DNA from: Candidatus Effluviviaceae Genus I sp.
GTDB lineage: Bacteria; Joyebacterota; Joyebacteria; Joyebacterales; Joyebacteraceae
Reading direction: 5' to 3'
DNA: 64,000 nucleotides
Assembly: GCA_016867725.1 (NCBI GenBank)
Contig: VGIX01000001.1
Location: 96,001-160,000 of the forward strand
Below are positions 50,096 to 58,293 of this stretch, in pieces (position 1 is the stretch's first letter; each line of letters starts with the position of its first letter). The notes under the pieces are model-generated. The model was not told the DNA's origin, searched no databases, and worked only from the letters and a program-made list of their open reading frames with translations. A program made the translations under genes and the position numbers.

Positions 50096-50125
50096 AGTAT
50101 GGTGGACGCGTCTCGCCGCGGTCAA
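50096..50125 (-). promoter_or_regulatory. Promoter of the polysaccharide export operon
   Basis: The -35 TTGACC (50125-50120) and -10 CATACT (50101-50096) have an 18-bp spacer on the minus strand. The leader would be only about 15 nt, consistent with the GTG start chosen. Confidence 0.5.
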
Positions 50126-50168
50126 GGTCGTTCGCCGCGCGGATCCGCTTCGCCGCGGTCCGCCGTTC

Positions 50169-50693
50169 CTAGCCGTCCTTCGCCGTCCAGTCGTACGGCA
50201 CGCTCGGGTCGTGCGGGTCCACCCGGTACTCGTCCGGCGAGCCGTAGTCGTACGGCTCCGTCGGGCAGTTCACGAGGAACCCGGGCTCCGCGCCCACGGC
50301 CTTCATCCCGTGCAGCACGCCGGGCGGGATCGTGATGAGGAGCGGGTTCGTCTCGCCCATGAAGAACTCGTTGACCTCGCCGCGCGTGGGCGAGTCGGGA
50401 CGGTCGTCGTACAGCACGACCTTCACCATGCCCTTCACGATGACGAAGTAGTCGGTCTGCACCTTGTGGTAGTGCCACCCCTTCACGACGCCCGGATAGA
50501 CGACCGACAGGTACACCTGCCCGAACTTCCTGAAGATCGCGTCGTCCGCCCTCAGCATCTCCATGAGGTACCCGCGCTCGTCCGGGATCGGCCGGAGCGC
50601 CTTGTGCTCCACGCCGTGGATGAGCCGCTTCGCCCTGACGCCGCTGGGGAGCCCCCGCGGCCCCGAGCCCGCGCCCCGGTTGTCGGCACCCAT
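50169..50693 (-). CDS. RmlC-like cupin (dTDP-sugar 3,5-epimerase family)
   Basis: This 174-residue single-domain protein has a cupin core with WHYHKVQTDYFVIVKGMVKVVLYDD and IPPGVLHGMKAVG, and a start LRPIPDERGYLMEML close to dTDP-4-dehydrorhamnose 3,5-epimerase. It would act on a nucleotide sugar. No rmlA, B or D gene is adjacent, so the substrate may not be the rhamnose precursor. GGGAGG precedes the ATG. The UDP-glucose dehydrogenase gene is nine bp upstream. Confidence 0.82.
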   Translation of the reverse strand: MGADNRGAGSGPRGLPSGVRAKRLIHGVEHKALRPIPDERGYLMEMLRADDAIFRKFGQVYLSVVYPGVVKGWHYHKVQTDYFVIVKGMVKVVLYDDRPDSPTRGEVNEFFMGETNPLLITIPPGVLHGMKAVGAEPGFLVNCPTEPYDYGSPDEYRVDPHDPSVPYDWTAKDG

Positions 50694-50702
50694 CGTACCT
50701 CC

Positions 50703-52031
50703 CTATCGTCCGCCGACGGGCGGTCTACCCCGGCCGACGCCCACGTAGACGAACCCGTACGGCTCGACGTCCTCCGGCCGGTAGACGTTCCGAAGGTCCA
50801 CGAGCACGCGCTCGGCCATCGCGCGGCCCAGCCGCTCGAAGTCGAGCCGCCTGAACTCGTTCCACTCCGTCACGATGACGAGCGCATGCGCCCCCACGGC
50901 CGCCTCGTGCCGGTCGCCGACGTACGTGACGTCCGGCAGGACGGCGCGCGCGTTCTCCATCGCCACGGGGTCGAACGCCCGGACCGTCGCGCCCCGGGCG
51001 ACGAGGCCGTCGGCGAGCACGATGGACGCCGCGTAGCGCATGTCGTCCGTGTTCGGCTTGAACGCAAGCCCGAGGAGCCCCACGGTCTTCCCGCGGACGT
51101 CCCCGCCCACGGCGGCGACGACCTTGTCCACCATGCGCTCCTTCTGCGACTCGTTGACCTCAACGGCCGCCCGCACGACGCGCGCGTCCTCGCCGGCGGC
51201 CTCCGCGATGCGCACGAGCGCCTTCGTGTCCTTCGGGAAGCACGAGCCGCCGAACCCGGCTCCGGCGTGCAGGAACTTCGAGCCGATGCGGTTGTCGAGG
51301 CCCATGGCATACGCGACGATGCGGACGTCGGCCCCGGTCCGCTCGCAGAGGTTCGCGATCTCGTTGATGAACGAGATCTTCGTCGCGAGGAAGGCGTTCG
51401 ACGCGTACTTCACGAGCTCGGCGGTCTCGGGCGTCGTCTCGACGATCGGCGTGTGGATGAGGTACAGCGGCGCGTAGATGCCGCGGAGGAGCTCGAAGGC
51501 GCGCTCCGTGTCCGCGCCGACGACGACGCGGTCCGGGCGCATGAAGTCCTCGACGGCCGAGCCCTCGCGCAGGAACTCCGGGTTCGACGCCACGTCGAAC
51601 TCGTGCCGCGTCGTCTGGGCCTGCTCGATGATGGCGCGGATCCTCCGGGCGGTCCCGACCGGAACCGTGCTCTTCTGCACGACGAGCCGGTAGCCGGTCA
51701 TGTGCCGGCCGATCGCGTGGGCCGCGGCGTCGACCTGCGACACGTCCACCGCGCCGCCCTCGCCCTCGGGGGTCCCGACCGCGATGAAGACGACGTCGTG
51801 CTCCCTCACCGCCTCCGCGAGGTCCGTCGTGAACGAGAGCCGCCCCTCGCGCACGTTCCGCACGACGACCTCCTGGAGCCCCGGCTCGTAGAAGGGGATG
51901 CCGCCCTCGCGCAGCCGCGCGATCTTCTCCCCGACCTGGTCGACGCAGACCACCTGGTTGCCGAGGTCGGCAAGGCCGGCGCCCCCCACGAGACCGACGT
52001 ATCCCGTCCCGATCATCGCGATCCTGTGCAT
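50703..52031 (-). CDS. ugd: UDP-glucose 6-dehydrogenase
   Basis: This 442-residue enzyme oxidises UDP-glucose to UDP-glucuronate with NAD. It has IGTGYVGLVGGAGLADLG, VGTPEGEGG, KSTVPVGTA, SNPEFLREGSAVEDFM, and the catalytic cysteine in GFGGSCFPKDTKAL. GLAFKPNTDDMRYA is the C-terminal UDP-binding region. It supplies glucuronate, or a precursor of xylose or galacturonate, to the locus. ATG at 52029-52031 follows GGAG. Confidence 0.96.
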   Translation of the reverse strand: MHRIAMIGTGYVGLVGGAGLADLGNQVVCVDQVGEKIARLREGGIPFYEPGLQEVVVRNVREGRLSFTTDLAEAVREHDVVFIAVGTPEGEGGAVDVSQVDAAAHAIGRHMTGYRLVVQKSTVPVGTARRIRAIIEQAQTTRHEFDVASNPEFLREGSAVEDFMRPDRVVVGADTERAFELLRGIYAPLYLIHTPIVETTPETAELVKYASNAFLATKISFINEIANLCERTGADVRIVAYAMGLDNRIGSKFLHAGAGFGGSCFPKDTKALVRIAEAAGEDARVVRAAVEVNESQKERMVDKVVAAVGGDVRGKTVGLLGLAFKPNTDDMRYAASIVLADGLVARGATVRAFDPVAMENARAVLPDVTYVGDRHEAAVGAHALVIVTEWNEFRRLDFERLGRAMAERVLVDLRNVYRPEDVEPYGFVYVGVGRGRPPVGGR

Positions 52032-52033
52032 CG

Positions 52034-52849
52034 TCACTCCATCCCTAGAGGCGCGTCGGCGGTCCGCCGTGCGGCCGCGACCTCGATGGGGCCGACCGCG
52101 TCCGACGGCGCGCCGACGTATACGCTCACGTCGTCGCGCCCGGCGCGCGCCAGCGCCTCCGCGGCCGCCCCGAGCGCCAGGTCGGGCGTGTTGTTCCTGC
52201 GCGAGAGGTGCGCGAGCACGAGCGCGGAGAGCGGGCCGCCGGCCATCCGCTCGATCTCGCGCGACGCGGCGCCGTTCGACAGGTGCCCGGTGTCGGCGAG
52301 GATGCGCTGCTTCAGATGCCAGGGATACGGCCCGTCGAGCAGCATCCGCTCGTCGTGGTTGAACTCGAGCACGGCGCAGTCCGCGACCATGAGGTGCTCG
52401 CGGACCTCGTCCCCGACCGTTCCCAGGTCCGTCGCGACCGTCACGCGGCACGCGCCGTCGGAGACGGTGAACCCGACGGGCTCGGCGGCGTCGTGGCTCA
52501 CGCCGAAGGCCGTGACCGAGAGGTCGCCGACGTCGAACGCGGCGCCCGGCGACACGGGCACTGCGCGGCACCCGCCGGTCATGAAGCGACCGATCTCGTC
52601 CAGCGTGCCTGGCGTGGCGTAGACGGGAATGTCCCCGTGCGCCCCGAAGGCCGGAAGCCCGCTCACGTGGTCGGAGTGACCGTGCGTGACGAGGACCCCG
52701 CTGACGGCGCGCGGCTCGGCGCCCGCGGCACGGACGGCCCGGGTCAGCCGGCGCGCCGAGATCCCGGCGTCCACGAGGACGCGCGTGGAGCCCGAGTGCA
52801 CGAGAAGCGAATTGCCGGAACTGCCGCTCGCCAGGAGCGTGATGCGCAT
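52034..52849 (-). CDS. Metallo-beta-lactamase-fold hydrolase (WalJ/YycJ-like)
   Basis: This 271-residue protein has the metal-binding THGHSDH near residue 60, ASGSSGNSLLV at the start, ATDLGTVGDEV, EFNHDE and LAHLSRRNNTPDLA, all typical of YycJ/WalJ-type proteins thought to be DNA exonucleases. It ends two bases before the ugd ATG. No walRK genes are nearby, so its role here is set only by family. Confidence 0.9.
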   Translation of the reverse strand: MRITLLASGSSGNSLLVHSGSTRVLVDAGISARRLTRAVRAAGAEPRAVSGVLVTHGHSDHVSGLPAFGAHGDIPVYATPGTLDEIGRFMTGGCRAVPVSPGAAFDVGDLSVTAFGVSHDAAEPVGFTVSDGACRVTVATDLGTVGDEVREHLMVADCAVLEFNHDERMLLDGPYPWHLKQRILADTGHLSNGAASREIERMAGGPLSALVLAHLSRRNNTPDLALGAAAEALARAGRDDVSVYVGAPSDAVGPIEVAAARRTADAPLGME

Positions 52850-52895
52850 CTGCGTCCCCGCGTGAGGTCCGCGGAATCCCGCGTGTCGGGGGGCG

Positions 52896-53183
52896 TCACC
52901 GCCCATCGCGCCCCCTGCCCCGTCCGTCGATGTACTGCGAGATGAGGCGCTCGAACCTGGCCTTGTAGATGACGTCGAAGCGGTCCATGAGATCGGGAAT
53001 GAGCTCCTGGGCCTGCCGCCGCACGCGCTGCGCGAGGACGGTCGCCTCCTGCCGGTCGAGACGGCCGCCCCTGATCTCCTCGCACGCGCTGTCCACAAGC
53101 TCGCGAAGTTGCGCAAGCTTGCCTTCCTCGTTCGCAAGGAGCTTCTCGATCTCGCCGTCGTCGACGTCGTGGTCAAAGGCCAT
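52896..53183 (-). CDS. Small helical hypothetical protein
   Basis: The product has about 95 residues, is rich in charged helices (EIEKLLANEEGKLAQLRELV and LDRQEATVLAQRVRRQAQEL) and has no signal peptide or membrane segment. Its function is not recognised. ATG at 53181-53183 or GTG three codons earlier are possible starts. It lies behind a good promoter and 46 bp before the WalJ-like gene, so it heads the ugd-containing operon. Confidence 0.7.
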   Translation of the reverse strand: MAFDHDVDDGEIEKLLANEEGKLAQLRELVDSACEEIRGGRLDRQEATVLAQRVRRQAQELIPDLMDRFDVIYKARFERLISQYIDGRGRGRDGR

Positions 53184-53236
53184 GTGGGGCACGCTCCGGG
53201 CTCCGTGTCGTCCGCGATGGGGTTCCGAATTCTGCG

Positions 53237-53266
53237 ATTGTAGGACGGCGCCGTGCGCAGCGTCAA
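53237..53266 (-). promoter_or_regulatory. Minus-strand promoter of the divergent pair
   Basis: The minus strand has -35 TTGACG (53266-53261) and -10 TACAAT (53242-53237) with an 18-bp spacer. Transcription would start near 53230 and read the small protein, the WalJ-like gene and ugd. Confidence 0.65.
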
Positions 53267-53276
53267 GCGGCTTGAC
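53262..53276. promoter_or_regulatory. 15-bp palindrome spanning both divergent -35 boxes
   Basis: GTCAAGC-G-GCTTGAC is a perfect inverted repeat that includes the -35 elements of both promoters. It may be an operator that controls both directions at once, or it may arise simply because two TTGAC boxes face each other. Confidence 0.45.
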
Positions 53277-53301
53277 AGCCGTCCCGGCCGGGTCGTAGCC
53301 T
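53272..53301 (+). promoter_or_regulatory. Plus-strand promoter of the membrane-TPR genes
   Basis: TTGACA (53272-53277) and TAGCCT (53296-53301) have an 18-bp spacer. The -10 is poor, the -35 perfect. The first gene downstream begins at 53366. Confidence 0.45.
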
Positions 53302-53365
53302 CAAACGCAGCGGGGCAGGGTGCCACCTCGGCGACCGCGCGCCCCTTGAGAACGAGGAGGCCGGC

Positions 53366-53554
53366 GTGAGATTCGCGTCGTTCGTGCTTGCCGCCGCGGC
53401 AGCGGTGGCGCTTGCGCTCTCGGTCGTTGTCAAGCTGGCTGGAGGCAGGTTCGTCCTGGGCATCGCGCCGACGACGCTCTGGAGGCTCTCGCTCTCCCTG
53501 CTGGCGTTCGCCATCTACGCGGTGCTGTACAGCCAATCGCGCCGGGCGGCCTGA
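53366..53554 (+). CDS. Small two-helix membrane protein
   Basis: The 62-residue product has two hydrophobic helices (FASFVLAAAAAVALALSVVV and WRLSLSLLAFAIYAVLY) and a basic tail. The GTG start is preceded by GAGGAGG at good spacing. It lies 19 bp upstream of the membrane-TPR gene and is probably cotranscribed. Its function is unknown. Confidence 0.65.
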   Translation: MRFASFVLAAAAAVALALSVVVKLAGGRFVLGIAPTTLWRLSLSLLAFAIYAVLYSQSRRAA

Positions 53555-53573
53555 GCGGCGCAAGGGAGCGACG

Positions 53574-55826
53574 ATGCGTGGACTCATGGCCCGCGTGCTG
53601 GCCGTGACGGAGCGATTCGAAGACGCGCGCGTGAGCCTGGGAGCGTGGCTGCTCGGGCTCGTGTCGATCGTCGCGGTCCGGCACTTCCTCGAGCAGCTCG
53701 CGGGCGGCCGGAAGATCCTCTACTTCCTCGCCTACTTCCTGCACTACCCGCTGGCCTACGTCGCGCCGCTCCTTGGGCTCACGATCGTGCTCGCGGCGTT
53801 CGCGCGAGAGAGGGCCGACCGGGTCATCAGGCTCATGCTCTTCGCGTGGCTCCTCACGCTCCTGCCGCCGCTCCTCGACATGCTCGTCTCGCGCGGCGCG
53901 CCGGCGCCGGAGATCATCGGCTATCTCATCCCGAGGACGGGCACGCTGGGCCAGGCGTTCCTGAACCTCTGGAACCCGTTGTACAAGGGCTTCCAGGGCC
54001 CGACCGCCGGCATCCGGATCGAGGCGGCCATCGGATGCGTCCTGGCCGCCTGCTACGTCCACCTGAAGACGAGGAGCGCGCTCAGGGCCGCCGCGGCGTT
54101 CGTCGCGATCTACGTCACGATGTTCTTCTTCTTCGCGCTGCCGGCGCTCGTCCTGGCCGTCGTTCGGATCTTCGGGGCGGACGTCGACGGCGTGCAGCGG
54201 CTCTTCTTCACGTCCGGGGCCGTGCACCGCGCCTACGCGGGGGCTCAGCCGTACGCGCTCTCGGACCTCTCGAGCGCGCTCGTGGACCTCTTCGTGACCG
54301 TCCCGCTCCTCGCCGTCTGGTGCCGGATGGCGGCTCCTGAGAGGTTCAGGTCGGTGGCGCGCCTGTTCGACCCCTTCGCCGCGGCCGTCCACGCGGCGCT
54401 CGCCGCGCTGGGCATCGCGCTTGCCCGGGGCGTCGTCGTGAGAGCGTTCGGGACGCCGGCCGTCACGCACCCGTTCGACCCGCTCGCGCTCGCAGGCATC
54501 GTCGTCGCCGCGGCGCTCATGCAGCCCGCGGCCGCCGCGATGGCGGCCGCCCACGCCGACGGCGACCGCCCCGCGGGTCAGCGCGAGGCGACCGCGGCCG
54601 ACGGCGCCATCCTCTTCACCCTCGCCGCGCTCTTCGCGCTGAGCGTGAGCTACGTCGCCCTCACGTACGTGCTCGGGGTCGGCGCCGCGTGCGCCCTGCG
54701 CCACGCGCGGCCGTTCCGCCTGAGCCGCATCGTGCCGGCGTCCGCTCTCCTTGCGGGCGGGCTCGCCGTCTTCCTCGTCCAGCTCGGCTACGCGTCGTAC
54801 GCCGGGGCGTCCGCCACGCTGTGGATGCCCCGAAGCGTCGTCGCCGCGGTGTTCGCCGCGGGCGCGCTCGCCGCGGCCGCCGCGGCCCTCCTGGGCCGCC
54901 GCCGCGCGGTGCCCGCAGGGCTCCGCGCGGCCGCCGTCGTCGGCGTGGCGGCCGCGGCCGTGTGGGCCTCGGGCGACCATCCCCGCCTCCGCGACGAGCT
55001 GCGGGGCACCGACTTCCCGAGGGTGGTGGCGGCGCGGAGGAGCGCCCCGGAGGCCGGATCGCCGGCCACCGCCGCGATGAGCGAGGGGCTTTCCCTCATG
55101 CAGCGCGGCGACATCGCGGGCTCGGCCGCCGCGTTCAGGCGCGCGATCGAGGCCGACCCCGAGTACGCCCCGGCCTACCTGGCGGCGGGCGGGGCGTACG
55201 TGAGGCTCGGGCGGGCCACCGAGGCGGCTCGCTCGTTCAGGAGAGCGCTCGCGCTCGATCCCGGGAACACGCGGGCGCGCATCGGCATCGCGCAGGCGCA
55301 CATGCTGCACGCGAGGGCGGACAGCGCGATCGCCGTCCTCGACCGCGCCATCGAGCTGGACCCGCGCAGCGCCGAGGCCGCGTACACGCTCGCGTGCGTC
55401 TACCTCGAGACGCGCGACCTGGAGAAGGAGAGGCGCGCGCTCGAGAGGACGGTCGCCGCGGACCCCGCGCACAGCCTCGCGCAGGACCGGCTCGGCGACA
55501 TCCGCATGGGCGAGAGGAGGTACGCCGAGGCCGTTGAGGCCTACAAGGCGGCCATCCTCGGGCAGATGCCCGTGCAGCACGCGCACTCGAAGCTCGCGCG
55601 CGCCTACCACGCGCTCGGCGAGCTCGACAGGGCCGTCGACGCGATGCGCAAGGAGATCCTCGCCTCGCCGAGGATGGCGTCGCCGCACGCGGTGCTGGCC
55701 GGGCTCCTCGCGGAGCAGGGCAACACGGACGAGGCGCGCCGCGAGTACGAGACGGCGCTCTCGCTCACGAACGACGGCGACCTCCGGGCGCTCTTCCAGA
55801 GGGAACTCGACAAGCTCCGGCGGTAG
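53574..55826 (+). CDS. Polytopic membrane protein with C-terminal TPR domain, unknown function
   Basis: The 750-residue protein has many hydrophobic helices over the first 470 residues or so (LGAWLLGLVSIVAVRHFLEQ, YVAPLLGLTIVLAAF, AIYVTMFFFFALPALVLAVV and others). About seven TPR-like repeats follow (ATAAMSEGLSLMQRGDIAGS, AYLAAGGAYVRLGRATEAAR, AEAAYTLACVYLETRDLEKE). No enzymatic motif is recognised. The TPRs could be cytoplasmic or periplasmic docking sites. ATG at 53574 has GGGAG upstream. A perfect 12-bp hairpin follows the stop. Confidence 0.75.
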   Translation: MRGLMARVLAVTERFEDARVSLGAWLLGLVSIVAVRHFLEQLAGGRKILYFLAYFLHYPLAYVAPLLGLTIVLAAFARERADRVIRLMLFAWLLTLLPPLLDMLVSRGAPAPEIIGYLIPRTGTLGQAFLNLWNPLYKGFQGPTAGIRIEAAIGCVLAACYVHLKTRSALRAAAAFVAIYVTMFFFFALPALVLAVVRIFGADVDGVQRLFFTSGAVHRAYAGAQPYALSDLSSALVDLFVTVPLLAVWCRMAAPERFRSVARLFDPFAAAVHAALAALGIALARGVVVRAFGTPAVTHPFDPLALAGIVVAAALMQPAAAAMAAAHADGDRPAGQREATAADGAILFTLAALFALSVSYVALTYVLGVGAACALRHARPFRLSRIVPASALLAGGLAVFLVQLGYASYAGASATLWMPRSVVAAVFAAGALAAAAAALLGRRRAVPAGLRAAAVVGVAAAAVWASGDHPRLRDELRGTDFPRVVAARRSAPEAGSPATAAMSEGLSLMQRGDIAGSAAAFRRAIEADPEYAPAYLAAGGAYVRLGRATEAARSFRRALALDPGNTRARIGIAQAHMLHARADSAIAVLDRAIELDPRSAEAAYTLACVYLETRDLEKERRALERTVAADPAHSLAQDRLGDIRMGERRYAEAVEAYKAAILGQMPVQHAHSKLARAYHALGELDRAVDAMRKEILASPRMASPHAVLAGLLAEQGNTDEARREYETALSLTNDGDLRALFQRELDKLRR

Positions 55827-55832
55827 AACGAA

Positions 55833-55860
55833 GCGGGGCGGCTCACGCGAGCCGCCCCGC
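55833..55860. terminator. Bidirectional hairpin between convergent genes
   Basis: GCGGGGCGGCTC and GAGCCGCCCCGC pair perfectly (12 pairs) around ACGC. It sits seven bases after the plus-strand stop and about 30 bases after the minus-strand stop at 55889. On the minus strand TTCGTTCT follows, so it may terminate both transcripts. Confidence 0.7.
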
Positions 55861-55888
55861 CGTCGAACGCCGATCCCCTTCGCAGACC

Positions 55889-58216
55889 CTACCTGATGAG
55901 CACGAGCTTCGCCGTGGACTCACCGTCCGCGCAGGCGACCCTGGCGAAGTACACCCCGGTCGCCACCTCAAGCCCCCGCTCGTCGCGACCGTCCCACACG
56001 GACTCGTGGGCGCCGGCCGGCCTGATCTCGCCGTCGAGCAGCGTCCGCACGAGCCGCCCGGACACGTCGTACACCGCCAGGCGGACCTGCGTCTCCATAG
56101 GCAGGACGTAACGGACGCCGGTCCCCGCGCTGAAGGGGTTCGGATGCCCCGAGAGCGCGATCCTGCTCCGCTCCGTCCCCTCCCCCGGCACGCCGGCGGA
56201 CGGCGCGTCGCGCGAGATCTGCACGTCGTCCACGTACCAGCCGTCCCGCGTGATCCAGCTGTCGGAGGTCAGGGCGAAGCGCACCTTGAACTGGCTCGTG
56301 GCGTACGCGGTGACGTCGAACGAGACCTCCGTCCACGCCGACTGCGTTCCGCTGTACGAGGCCACCTGCGTCCAGCTCGACCCGTTGTTCGCGCTCACGG
56401 AGACGCGGCAGAGGTCGTAGCCCGACTCCGTGTCGTAGCGGTGCCAGAAGGACAGGGTCGCGCTCGACGCGCCGCCCAGGTCCACGGGGCTGCCGAGCGT
56501 CATGACGATGTTGGCGTTGTTGCCGTAGTTGCCGCTCGGGCTGTCGGTCATGCTGGACGACGGGCTGTGGAACTGGCCGGTCGTGAGCCCCCACGCGCCG
56601 GTCCACCGCGACAGGCCCGACTCGAGGTCGTCGTAGAAGACGGGACTCGGGAGCAGGAAGCTCTCCGTCACGGTCGTCCCGTAGACGACCTGGACACCCG
56701 CCCGCGTGACCGTGGAGTAGCCCGCCTTCGTCACCCGCATGTCGTGCGCGCCGACGGGGACGTGGTTGATCTCGTAGTAGCCCGTCACGGGATCCGAGAC
56801 CGCGGAGTATCCCCCGATGTCCGTGACCGTCACGGACGCCGAGAGAGGGTTCATGGTCTGATCGAACACGTAGCCGGCGATCGTTCCGCGGGGCGGCGGC
56901 TCGAGCGCGAAGTTGACCACGACGAACGTGTCGAGGTTCGCGACGACGTTGTACACGGTCTGGCTCTGGTACTCCGGCGCGCTCGCCGTCACCGTGTAGG
57001 TGCCCTGCTGGACCATCCTGTGGTAGTCCCCGACCGCCGGGTCGGTATACACGTCCTTCCCGATCTGCGGGATGCTGATCGTGGCGTAGAGCGGCTCGCC
57101 CGTCCCGGCGTCGGTCACGATGCCCCTGATGCCCTTGCCCGATTTCCGCGCCTGGTACAGCATCGCCGGGATGTTCGCGTTCACGATGCCGTCGATGTTC
57201 GAGGCCGGCGGGTTCTTCGAGGTCGAGACCTCGATGGTCGTCGCGATCTCGCCGCGCTGGTCGTAGCACCAGTCCTGGCAGGTGCCCTTGGCGACGTACC
57301 AGTCGGCCCCGTTCGTCACCGGGAGCCCGCTCCGCGACCCGTACCCGTTCGACAGCGTGATGATCATCGGCTCGTCGGGGGTCGGGTCGTACGAGTAGTC
57401 CCAGAGGTAGTTGACGTACACGGCGCCCGAGTGGAACTGGAGCGACGTCACGGGGTTCATGCCGACGCAGAAGTCCCTCAGGGCCTGCGTCTCCGGGGCG
57501 GAGAACGCCGAGCCGGCGTTGCTCCCGTCCGGGCAGAGGTAGTTGCGGTTCAGGTCTGTGCCTTGCGCGTTGTACCGCGAGCCGTTCGTGTGGCCGTCCG
57601 GGTTGATCATCGGGATGACCCAGAACTCCCGGTTGTTCACGAGCCAGGTCACCTGCGGGTTCGTCCCGTGGTTCTCGAGCAGGTACTTCGCCGCGTAGTA
57701 GCAGGTCTCGACGGAGATGGTCTCGTCGCCGTGATGGGCCCCCACCCAGACGATCTCCGGCTCGGCCTCCTCGATCCCCGGGTTGTCCGTGATCTTGAGG
57801 GCCCAGAGCTCGCGGCCCTGCACCGATCGCCCGATCGAGATGAGCTCGGTGATGGACGGATAGGCCGCGTGCCACGCGGCGAGGTCGGCCGTGATCGCGC
57901 TGTAGTTGTGGTACACGCCGCGGTACGGGGCGCTCTGCGCGAGGAACGCGTCGCGCATGTTCTCGACCACGACGCGGGGCCGGAAGCCGTTCGCCCACAG
58001 CGCCTCGATCTCACCGGGGACGGCGGCGATCTCGGCGACCCCGTCCCGCACGTTCATGATGTCCATCCCAAGCTCGTTGAGCCTGTGGATGTCCGCGCGC
58101 GAGTAGACGTCCACCTCGACGACCGCGGCGTCGTCCCTCGGATACGCCGCCGCGCCGGTCGCGAACACCAGCGCGGTCATGAGCACAGCAAGGCATGTCG
58201 CGCTCCGGAGCACCAT
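55889..58216 (-). CDS. Secreted M14 zinc carboxypeptidase with type IX-like C-terminal domain
   Basis: This 775-residue protein has a signal peptide (LAVLMTALVFATGAAA) and an M14 peptidase domain. Zinc ligands are His162 and Glu165 (HHGDE) and His262; DLNRN and Glu329 (TIEVST) complete the active site. Two carboxypeptidase-regulatory-like beta domains and a jelly-roll region (FYDDLESGLSRWTG) follow. The last 85 residues read HPNPFSAGTGVRYVLP to VATGVYFARV to LVLIR, the FlgD-like/type IX sorting pattern. It is probably exported to the cell surface to degrade peptides. The upstream neighbour is the selenoprotein gene. Confidence 0.92.
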   Translation of the reverse strand: MVLRSATCLAVLMTALVFATGAAAYPRDDAAVVEVDVYSRADIHRLNELGMDIMNVRDGVAEIAAVPGEIEALWANGFRPRVVVENMRDAFLAQSAPYRGVYHNYSAITADLAAWHAAYPSITELISIGRSVQGRELWALKITDNPGIEEAEPEIVWVGAHHGDETISVETCYYAAKYLLENHGTNPQVTWLVNNREFWVIPMINPDGHTNGSRYNAQGTDLNRNYLCPDGSNAGSAFSAPETQALRDFCVGMNPVTSLQFHSGAVYVNYLWDYSYDPTPDEPMIITLSNGYGSRSGLPVTNGADWYVAKGTCQDWCYDQRGEIATTIEVSTSKNPPASNIDGIVNANIPAMLYQARKSGKGIRGIVTDAGTGEPLYATISIPQIGKDVYTDPAVGDYHRMVQQGTYTVTASAPEYQSQTVYNVVANLDTFVVVNFALEPPPRGTIAGYVFDQTMNPLSASVTVTDIGGYSAVSDPVTGYYEINHVPVGAHDMRVTKAGYSTVTRAGVQVVYGTTVTESFLLPSPVFYDDLESGLSRWTGAWGLTTGQFHSPSSSMTDSPSGNYGNNANIVMTLGSPVDLGGASSATLSFWHRYDTESGYDLCRVSVSANNGSSWTQVASYSGTQSAWTEVSFDVTAYATSQFKVRFALTSDSWITRDGWYVDDVQISRDAPSAGVPGEGTERSRIALSGHPNPFSAGTGVRYVLPMETQVRLAVYDVSGRLVRTLLDGEIRPAGAHESVWDGRDERGLEVATGVYFARVACADGESTAKLVLIR

Positions 58217-58248
58217 GGACCTCCCTCAAGGACCGGCCCCGGACGGCA

Positions 58249-58277
58249 GCGCCCGGAGGCACCGTGCCCCCGGGCGC
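58249..58277 (-). terminator. Strong intergenic hairpin between the selenoprotein and M14 genes
   Basis: On the minus strand GCGCCCGG-G-GGCA pairs with TGCC-U-CCGGGCGC around CGG (13 pairs including one G-U). It lies 17 bp after the selenoprotein stop. There is no T-run, so it may reduce read-through or protect the 3' end. Confidence 0.5.
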
Positions 58278-58293
58278 CCGCCGCCGCTCTCGT

